This document shows, in pieces, positions 58,921-64,000 of a stretch of 64,000 bases of DNA (positions are counted from its first letter, which is position 1; each line of letters begins with the position of its first letter). Source of the DNA: a virus. Where the stretch lies: IMG/VR virus record IMGVR_UViG_3300017613_001944, positions 18,212 to 82,211 of that record; one strand, given 5' to 3'. The notes beneath the pieces were generated by a model. It was given only the letters and a program-made list of their open reading frames with translations. It was not told where the DNA came from and searched no databases. The position numbers were made by a program, and so were the translations under genes.

Positions 58921-59122
58921 CAGATTCCTCTTTCGCAGCCGTTATCCCTGCGACAAGCATCTCTGCTAGCGGAGTCAGGATATCAACCATAACACTCTCT
59001 AGCTCAAGTGCGGTACTGGCAGCAAGCAAGCCCATCACCCGTGCCACATCTTCATACTCATCTGCTACCTCATCACCGAACTCGCCTATCCTCCGCGCAA
59101 GTTTGAACCTATCTGTGGTCAT
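58913..59122 (-). CDS. Helical protein, paralogue of the 58669 gene
   Basis: A 69-residue helical protein, first in its - strand run, with AAGGAGGTAGC before ATG. It shares (L/V)xxLAAS...ESVM with the next gene. Divergent from the + strand gene at 59167; 44 bp separate the starts. Confidence 0.55.
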   Translation of the reverse strand: MTTDRFKLARRIGEFGDEVADEYEDVARVMGLLAASTALELESVMVDILTPLAEMLVAGITAAKEESDG

Positions 59123-59131
59123 GCTACCTCC

Positions 59132-59160
59132 TTGACATCTGCGTGCAAATAGATTATAAC
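59132..59160 (+). promoter_or_regulatory. Sigma70 promoter for isolated + strand gene
   Basis: TTGACA (59132-59137), 17-bp spacer, TATAAC (59155-59160). The predicted start falls on or beside the ATG at 59167, implying a leaderless message; no Shine-Dalgarno lies before that ATG. Confidence 0.6.
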
Positions 59161-59166
59161 TACATT

Positions 59167-59832
59167 ATGGATACTTCTGATACCCCTACCACACTGGAAA
59201 AAACTGGACCCATCCCTGCCAAGCTGAAAGATGGCTTCTTGGTGGCGCTGACTGCCAGATATGGCAATGGTCTACGCATCAATCAAGCCTTCGAGCTACC
59301 CGACACTCCCGATAGGACCACATACTACCGCTATCTCAAGAGTCATGCTGATGAGATGCACCTCATTGATAGTGAGGCGAGAGAGACGGCGATGTATGGG
59401 CAGTCGGGTGAGCAGATGTCCTTTGACGCCGAGCAGTTCCTTGTCTCAACAGAGCTACAGCGTCTCGCTCGAGATAGTCTGGCCCCCATCATTGAGCACA
59501 TGGCAGAGCTAGCACAGGGCCTGCCCTACACTATGGGCTCTGGTGATAACGAACGCCAGGTTACTCCTCATCCCCGTGACAGAGTTGACGCCGCCAAGGT
59601 GGTCGTGATGATTGCCAAGGAGGGCGTGATGAACGGTGTTCAGGCTTGGACCAGGGGCATGGAGAGAGCAATCTCTGCTGGCAGAGCTTCTGGTAAGATA
59701 GAGCAGAAGTCACTACTCCCCATGCTTGGTGTATCACCTGACTTCTCCAGGGTTGAAGCCACCAAACCCGACGGCACTAAACTCATAGCTGCCGTCGAGT
59801 ATGGTGCTGATGTCATCGACTCAGAAGATTAG
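59167..59832 (+). CDS. Helix-turn-helix protein, possible small terminase
   Basis: A 221-residue protein and the only + strand gene in the right half. RINQAFELPDTPDRTTYYRYLKSHADEM resembles the N-terminal helix-turn-helix of phage small terminases, which recognise packaging sites, followed by helical oligomerisation-like segments (RVDAAKVVVMIAKEGVMNGVQAWTRG). A transcription or replication regulator is equally possible. A GTG at 59143 lies inside the promoter and is rejected. Ends overlap the SSB gene by 4 nt tail to tail. Confidence 0.5.
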   Translation: MDTSDTPTTLEKTGPIPAKLKDGFLVALTARYGNGLRINQAFELPDTPDRTTYYRYLKSHADEMHLIDSEARETAMYGQSGEQMSFDAEQFLVSTELQRLARDSLAPIIEHMAELAQGLPYTMGSGDNERQVTPHPRDRVDAAKVVVMIAKEGVMNGVQAWTRGMERAISAGRASGKIEQKSLLPMLGVSPDFSRVEATKPDGTKLIAAVEYGADVIDSED

Positions 59833-60233
59833 AATGGGATCGAATCACCGTCATCGTCCTGAGCTGGGGCATCGCCGTCTTGACGACCACCCAAGAACAG
59901 AACGTTCCGAGCACGAAGCTCAAACGACGCGCCGTAGGTGCCATCGCTCTTCTTGTAGACCTTGGGACCACCATTCTCGGGATCGTGGACAAGCGTGCCG
60001 ACGACCTGCACCTGACGACCCTTCGACAGGTACTGATTAGCAGCCTCTCCCTGGGGACCCCACACTGAGACACGGAACCACTTGACTGACTCCCTGGTCT
60101 CGCCGTCCTGGGTCTTCCACTTGTTATTGACAGCCACCGACAGGTTAGTCACTGGCGTACCGTCCTGGGTGTACCGCATCTCGGGATCACGACCTAGGTT
60201 ACCAACAATAATCATTTGTTCAAAACCAGACAT
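59829..60233 (-). CDS. ssb: Single-stranded DNA-binding protein
   Basis: A 134-residue OB-fold SSB: GFEQMIIVGNLGRDPEMRYTQDGTPVTNLSVAVN, then VKWFRVSVWGPQGEAANQYLSKGRQVQVVGTLV, and the acidic C-terminal tip DDDGDSIPF that recruits partner proteins. Full family features are present. It would coat phage single strands during replication and work with RecA/Sak4. GGAGGATATAAA precedes the ATG. Confidence 0.93.
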   Translation of the reverse strand: MSGFEQMIIVGNLGRDPEMRYTQDGTPVTNLSVAVNNKWKTQDGETRESVKWFRVSVWGPQGEAANQYLSKGRQVQVVGTLVHDPENGGPKVYKKSDGTYGASFELRARNVLFLGGRQDGDAPAQDDDGDSIPF

Positions 60234-60285
60234 TTTATATCCTCCTGGATATGTGTGATATGGAACCGAATATTTTATCTTTCAC

Positions 60286-60309
60286 AAAAACCCCCGCCGG
60301 AGGCGACAA
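60286..60309 (-). terminator. Hairpin repeat with T run (copy 3)
   Basis: On the - strand TTGTCGCC-TCC-GGCGGGGG-TTTTT: a GC hairpin followed by five Ts between the 60320 gene and ssb, so likely a weak intrinsic terminator. Same hairpin as at 41363, 57718 and 62737. Confidence 0.55.
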
Positions 60310-60319
60310 AGATAGAAAG

Positions 60320-60604
60320 CTATCTCAAGCGGGAAACAATTCTCTCGAGAATACCCTTTGTCGGTGGTGCAGCCACCGACTCTTCCTTCAATACCTTACC
60401 TCCCTCGTCATTGATACTGGCAACAAGAGCCTCTCTTCCCTGCTCTTTATAGAAATCGGCTATTCTCTTCGCAGACTCCTTTGAGTTGATGAGGGTTATT
60501 CTTGGAGAGCCAAAGGATGTGAGCCCTGGTTCTGCGCCTACTCCCACGCTCTTAAACACTTTGTAACTCCCGTCCTGTGTCTGGATGACTACGATATACT
60601 TCAT
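60320..60604 (-). CDS. Hypothetical protein
   Basis: A 94-residue protein from ATG 60604, which overlaps the upstream stop. Beta N-terminus (KYIVVIQTQDGSYKVFKSVGVG), then helices (SKESAKRIADFYKEQGREALVASI). Unrecognised. Confidence 0.5.
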   Translation of the reverse strand: MKYIVVIQTQDGSYKVFKSVGVGAEPGLTSFGSPRITLINSKESAKRIADFYKEQGREALVASINDEGGKVLKEESVAAPPTKGILERIVSRLR

Positions 60605-61068
60605 CCCTCTCTCTCCTTGATGATAATCTCTGAACACACATCCACTACCGACTCACTCTTGAGTGAGCGGTTGGCGTAATGGCGATGGAGCTCCTTGCCC
60701 TCCTCGCTAGTAATCAGGTAGCCGTGGATTACCTTGGTGTGCCTATCTCCTCGGATGCTATGGTGATGGAATTGATATAGCCACACTGGTCGGTAGTGTG
60801 CTAGCTTCTTTACCTTGGCACTCACCTCTATGGGGATGTCGTTCTGATAGGGCAGTCCATCCCACCATCCAAGATCCCACTCTCGGTGTTGTCCTGGCTC
60901 CACTGCGATGATCCCCATGTTGGGGGTGATGTCGATGTACGCTCTGACATGACGCCCATACATAGTGGGTGCAGAGATGTTACCGTATGTGATGATACTG
61001 GTTTGCTTATTGAATGTCTTGTGCTCAGTCACCACTATCATGTCACCATTCTTGTCATATTTTGTCAT
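60601..61068 (-). CDS. Hypothetical protein
   Basis: A 155-residue beta-rich protein (MIVVTEHKTFNKQTSIITYGNISAPTM...WDLGWWDGLPYQNDIPIEVSAKVK), His/Trp-rich. Coupled by 4-nt overlaps to both neighbours. Function unknown. Confidence 0.5.
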   Translation of the reverse strand: MTKYDKNGDMIVVTEHKTFNKQTSIITYGNISAPTMYGRHVRAYIDITPNMGIIAVEPGQHREWDLGWWDGLPYQNDIPIEVSAKVKKLAHYRPVWLYQFHHHSIRGDRHTKVIHGYLITSEEGKELHRHYANRSLKSESVVDVCSEIIIKEREG

Positions 61069-61451
61069 TTCGTGTCATCTCCCAGTAATCTTCTCAGTCC
61101 AGCATCACGCTCACCCATGTCGTAGCCGATGCAGGCCATCATCCCAAGCAGACCCATTAATCCGTCTGCTCTTACACTTGCGGGGGCCTTGCCATCACTC
61201 AGCACGATATCTATCGCTGCCGACAGTATCATTCTAAACGTGCTAGTTTCTATTCTTACTGTGCGGTAGCGCTCAGTATTAATCTTATCTTCAATAGCGA
61301 CTATATCCATACTTATTGCCGACATACCCAACAGGGCATCGAATACTGGTGCGATTTCCTCTTTGGTAATTTTACCTGAGTCAATACCCTCCAGTATCTC
61401 GCTAATGGGTGCCTCTTCCACTTCTTTTGTAACCAGCTCTAACAGATCCAT
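61065..61451 (-). CDS. Helical hypothetical protein
   Basis: A 128-residue helical protein (SEILEGIDSGKITKEEIAPVFDALLGMSAISMDIVAIEDKI) with Met-rich hydrophobic helices near the C-terminus. ATGA-type overlaps on both sides. Unrecognised. Confidence 0.5.
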   Translation of the reverse strand: MDLLELVTKEVEEAPISEILEGIDSGKITKEEIAPVFDALLGMSAISMDIVAIEDKINTERYRTVRIETSTFRMILSAAIDIVLSDGKAPASVRADGLMGLLGMMACIGYDMGERDAGLRRLLGDDTK

Positions 61452-62713
61452 TATTGTGCTACTCCTCTCGTATCGAATGCCTCTTGCACCTGCTCACGCA
61501 CCCTTGGCTCCGCAAGGATTGCCTTGGGCATTTGAGCGCCCAGTTTACCAAGGTACTCCCAACTGAAGAACCTGCCGTTGTCATTGCTAATCCCAGCGGG
61601 ACCTATGGTCCTGACCCTCAAGCGACCAAGGCGATTACGCTTGGACTTGGACTTGGTATCGCTCTTGCGATACGCCTCCCATCCAGCCGTGGTGCACTGA
61701 CCAAGCGGCTCCCTGCTTTCCAGGAACCTACCACCCTTGATGAAATCCTGATCGTTCTTGGGATTCCATTTGGGGTGCTCTGGTGGCAGACAGATCATGT
61801 TAGCCAGAGTATCAGTGTCCTCTTGCGTGCCCTCAAACTCTATCGCCGGGATCTCTTCTGTGTCCCTATCCTCCAGGTAGTAGGCCACGTCCTCATCAAG
61901 CAGGTTAAAGTCAAACGCCTGGAAGCACAGTGCCTCTATCATCTTGGGGTTTGGATTCCACTCTTTGAGATGGCTTGTCATACAGGCCAGCTCTACATCC
62001 ATTAAACCCTCACCGGCTTTCTTTAAATGGGCGACGGCAACTGCCCACTTGTCGAGATTCTTGGCGACGTAGGCAAAGACACCCGAGTTCATCTTGCACG
62101 CTGCCTTGTATGCTAGATCGTAGTCAAGGTCGGGTGTCTTGTAGATAGGGGTGTACTCATCGTACTCACCCTCTGCCACCGGCTTATCGAAGGAGAGATA
62201 CCCTGCTCCCCCGGCGCTAGCTTTCAGTGCTTGCTCACGCTGGGCAAGGTTGGGATAGGCACTCTCTATGGACTGTTCAACAGCGGTGTCTGGATTGATC
62301 TCAAAGACAGTCATCGCCTCGGGGTGGAACTCATCAAGAGTTACTTCCCACTCCCATAGAGCACGCTGGATCTCCTGCGCCCTCTCGTTATCATCCTCAT
62401 CAATCGCATCCATCATAGCGTTGATGGCTAGCTCTTCGAGATACACACCACCATCACGGTAGTGATCGAGTGCTGCCTCGATCCCCTCAAGCACGGTGAT
62501 GTCCTCATACTGACTCTCGTTCCAGCCGATGCGACCAAACTCCCGGAAGGCATCGCGAATGGCGCGTGCCACATCTCTGCCGTGCTTGCCATCGTGCATG
62601 GCCTCAACAGCACGAACCATAGCGAGAGACACAGCATCCTGTGCCTCATTACCGAAGCTCCAGGCATCTACCATTCGAGTGAGACTTTTCCTAAGTGTGA
62701 TCCAGCTATTCAT
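61451..62713 (-). CDS. Large hypothetical helical protein
   Basis: A 420-residue mainly helical, acidic protein; ATG 62713 is chosen because AAAGGAGA lies 5 nt upstream. Middle segment (YKAACKMNSGVFAYVAKNLDKWAVAVAHLKKAGEG) resembles helical repeats; the C-terminal 110 residues are basic (KSDTKSKSKRNRLGRLRVRTIG). No catalytic motif recognised. Confidence 0.55.
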   Translation of the reverse strand: MNSWITLRKSLTRMVDAWSFGNEAQDAVSLAMVRAVEAMHDGKHGRDVARAIRDAFREFGRIGWNESQYEDITVLEGIEAALDHYRDGGVYLEELAINAMMDAIDEDDNERAQEIQRALWEWEVTLDEFHPEAMTVFEINPDTAVEQSIESAYPNLAQREQALKASAGGAGYLSFDKPVAEGEYDEYTPIYKTPDLDYDLAYKAACKMNSGVFAYVAKNLDKWAVAVAHLKKAGEGLMDVELACMTSHLKEWNPNPKMIEALCFQAFDFNLLDEDVAYYLEDRDTEEIPAIEFEGTQEDTDTLANMICLPPEHPKWNPKNDQDFIKGGRFLESREPLGQCTTAGWEAYRKSDTKSKSKRNRLGRLRVRTIGPAGISNDNGRFFSWEYLGKLGAQMPKAILAEPRVREQVQEAFDTRGVAQ

Positions 62714-62730
62714 AGTATCTCCTTTCATAA

Positions 62731-62752
62731 GAAAATCCGCCGAAGGCGACAA
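62731..62752 (-). repeat. Hairpin repeat with T-rich tail (copy 4)
   Basis: On the - strand TTGTCGCC-TTC-GGCGG-ATTTTC, a variant of the repeats at 41363 and 60291 with a T-rich tail. It sits between the microprotein genes and the 61451 gene and may act as a weak terminator. Confidence 0.5.
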
Positions 62753-62770
62753 ACCTGACGGTGATACGGC

Positions 62771-62899
62771 TCAACGATCATCATCCACCGGAGGGTAGAG
62801 CCGTCCTCTATCGCTCAGAATCTTGCCAAAGAATGGTGCAGCTACCAGGGCAGCTATCAACCATAGAGCACCACACTTCAGTACCAGTACCCAATCCAC
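62771..62899 (-). CDS. Membrane microprotein
   Basis: A 42-residue protein, GTG start behind AAGGAGGGGC. One transmembrane helix (WVLVLKCGALWLIAALVAAPFF) and a charged tail (SDRGRLYPPVDDDR). The start overlaps the upstream stop. Confidence 0.5.
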   Translation of the reverse strand: MDWVLVLKCGALWLIAALVAAPFFGKILSDRGRLYPPVDDDR

Positions 62900-62988
62900 T
62901 AACGCCCCTCCTTGTTGAGTAGATAGCCTAGTTGTATGAGTGCCAGAACCCCTAGCCCTATCCAGATCAGGCTAAGATTCACCGGCAT
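62899..62988 (-). CDS. Membrane microprotein
   Basis: A 29-residue peptide, one transmembrane helix (LSLIWIGLGVLALIQLGYLL). AGAGAG precedes ATG. Carries the next gene's ribosome site at its 3' end. Confidence 0.45.
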   Translation of the reverse strand: MPVNLSLIWIGLGVLALIQLGYLLNKEGR

Positions 62989-63016
62989 CTCTCTGCTGGC
63001 AGTGTTGCATCATCGC

Positions 63017-63196
63017 CTAGAAGAAGTGATTGCCCAAGACGGGGTGCCTCTCATCAAGGATTCTAATCTCAACCTGATCCCAGTCATAGCCAAGCGCATC
63101 GTCAAGTCCCCTCACGCGCCTGGGATTCTCGACCTCACCCCGTTCAAGAAACTCCTCATACTGCTTTTGATCCCTAGCTACTACCAAAGTCTTCAT
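63017..63196 (-). CDS. Small hypothetical protein
   Basis: A 59-residue charged protein (KTLVVARDQKQYEEFLERGEVENPRRVRGLDDALGYDWDQVEIRILDE) with a beta-alpha-beta pattern. ATG overlaps the upstream TGA. Unrecognised. Confidence 0.5.
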   Translation of the reverse strand: MKTLVVARDQKQYEEFLERGEVENPRRVRGLDDALGYDWDQVEIRILDERHPVLGNHFF

Positions 63197-63387
63197 CTCA
63201 TTCCCACTCCTAACAGCCTATCCAGGCTCTTTTTACTGAGCTCATCTTCAACGCCAAGGGGTCGGCTATCATTAACCGTGGTGATCTCATAGTTATCACC
63301 TATAACCATGACCTCCACGATGTGAACCTTGAAGATATAGTGTGTGTTACCGCGCAAGTCCACTACTTTAACAGTGTCTCTATTCAT
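63193..63387 (-). CDS. Small hypothetical protein
   Basis: A 64-residue beta protein from ATG 63387 behind GGAGGATCAC (KVVDLRGNTHYIFKVHIVEVMVIGDNYEITTVN). Pattern suits a small barrel similar to part of the next upstream product. Unrecognised. Confidence 0.5.
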   Translation of the reverse strand: MNRDTVKVVDLRGNTHYIFKVHIVEVMVIGDNYEITTVNDSRPLGVEDELSKKSLDRLLGVGMR

Positions 63388-63536
63388 GTGATCCTCCAGA
63401 TGATCTCGACAGCAAGTATAGCAAGTGCCCACTGACCTGTTACAAAGAGAGCTGCCTTGATATCTCCCAGGAGCACTCCTGCGGTGATAACTCCAACGAA
63501 AACACCAACACACCATGCCTTATACGCATTACTCAT
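63384..63536 (-). CDS. Membrane microprotein
   Basis: A 50-residue protein with two hydrophobic stretches (WCVGVFVGVITAGVLLG and AALFVTGQWALAILAVEII). ATG 63536 lies inside the end of the upstream gene, behind GAGGAGAG. Confidence 0.5.
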   Translation of the reverse strand: MSNAYKAWCVGVFVGVITAGVLLGDIKAALFVTGQWALAILAVEIIWRIT

Positions 63537-64000
63537 TCTGACTCTCCTCGCATTCAATGACCTCAACCAGGTTATACACATTGGACATAGAGCCTGTTGA
63601 GAACCTATAGCAAGCACCTTTTACAACCAGCTTGCTCACTCCCTTATTGATAGCCAACCAGCTACCATCGGCTAGTCCTACGGCGTAGTCGCTAGTGCTT
63701 ATACTTTTCAGATTGATTACATCAACAACCTGTCCCTCAATGGGCCTACGATTGAACATTGATGCGGTACATGCCCCTATGAGTAGTGCGACAATCGGCT
63801 GACCGAGGAAATTGATAAGAGATGTGATATCTCCATCACCGAATGGTTGTACCAGATTGTTAAAGGATCTAAAGATGATGAGAAACAGCGGTACGATAAT
63901 AGGGAGGATTGATTTCGATGCAGACGGGGCTTCCAATTCGAGACTAACTGGCTCCTCGTTTTGTGAGTTCGTATCGCCGTGTATTACAACCCTGGATGCA
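63529..64000 (-). CDS. Membrane protein, N-terminus beyond the window
   Basis: The frame is open to the right edge (at least 157 codons), so the true start is outside; a TTG at 63936 is only an internal codon candidate. Visible parts: an acidic N-terminal region, two hydrophobic helices (ILPIIVPLFLIIF and FLGQPIVALLIGACTA), then a beta domain (VVDVINLKSISTSDYAVGLADGSWLAINKG). Function unknown. Confidence 0.55.
   Translation of the reverse strand, partial: ASRVVIHGDTNSQNEEPVSLELEAPSASKSILPIIVPLFLIIFRSFNNLVQPFGDGDITSLINFLGQPIVALLIGACTASMFNRRPIEGQVVDVINLKSISTSDYAVGLADGSWLAINKGVSKLVVKGACYRFSTGSMSNVYNLVEVIECEESQNE

Noticed and set aside
1-64000. Genome-wide UGA recoding
   Set aside because: Other genes, including late ones, end in TGA with immediate ATGA overlaps, so UGA is a normal stop apart from the one case at 7536.
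1-64000. tRNA genes, CRISPR arrays, insertion sequences
   Set aside because: No cloverleaf with a T-loop and acceptor stem, no regularly spaced exact repeats and no transposase were recognised by eye.

Overview
The window is part of the genome of a large tailed double-stranded DNA bacteriophage with a long (siphovirus- or myovirus-type) tail. The evidence is a complete block of scaffold, capsid, connector, tail tube, frameshifted tail chaperone, tape-measure and tail-tip genes on the + strand, and a replication/accessory block on the - strand. Large terminase, portal, protease, DNA polymerase and primase are not visible, so the genome must extend beyond both ends; the last gene runs off the right edge. 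The host cannot be named from sequence. Strong AGGAGG ribosome sites and near-consensus TTGACA-N17-TATACT promoters indicate a host with an ordinary sigma70/sigmaA polymerase. I found no tRNA, CRISPR array or insertion sequence.

Layout. (1) 1-9.7 kb, + strand: a terminator, then virion/adhesin genes (repeat-bearing protein, two LamG-type proteins), small basic, zinc-ribbon and structural genes, including a lysine-rich gene interrupted by one in-frame UGA. (2) 9.7-15.5 kb: scaffold, major capsid protein, connectors, tail tube, and tail chaperones with a probable -1 frameshift. (3) 15.5-30 kb: a 2,415-residue tape-measure protein carrying an N-terminal DnaQ-type exonuclease and, further in, motifs resembling the two-barrel RNA polymerase core; then tail-tip, Asp-box propeller and fibre genes. 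(4) 30-32.2 kb: a promoter, holin-like protein, cupin, coiled-coil membrane protein and a metallophosphoesterase. (5) 32-49 kb, - strand: RecA-like and Sak4-like recombinases, Cas4-like nuclease, adenine methyltransferase, DnaB-like helicase, RecU/VRR-like nuclease, LexA-type winged helix, a GHKL-ATPase/HExxH fusion and many tiny zinc-ribbon and membrane proteins. (6) 49-55.4 kb: short accessory genes, several sharing a repeated coiled-coil module. (7) 55.4-57.05 kb: about 1.6 kb with no credible gene, holding a promoter-to-terminator unit for a roughly 0.9 kb structured RNA (GOLLD/ROOL-like in size and setting) preceded by a 0.65 kb degenerate pentanucleotide tract. (8) 57-64 kb: conserved phage hypotheticals, one isolated + strand gene, SSB and more membrane microproteins.

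How it may work together (inference). Four - strand promoters share an ACTGTACA core and drive, respectively, the recombination genes, the LexA-type regulator with the nuclease/helicase genes behind it, a membrane-protein gene with a switch-like leader, and the large RNA. One regulator may therefore coordinate early genes and the large RNA. The + strand virion genes have no internal promoter that I could see before 29.95 kb, so they are probably read from outside the window. The tape-measure fusion suggests that nucleic-acid enzymes enter the cell with the DNA.
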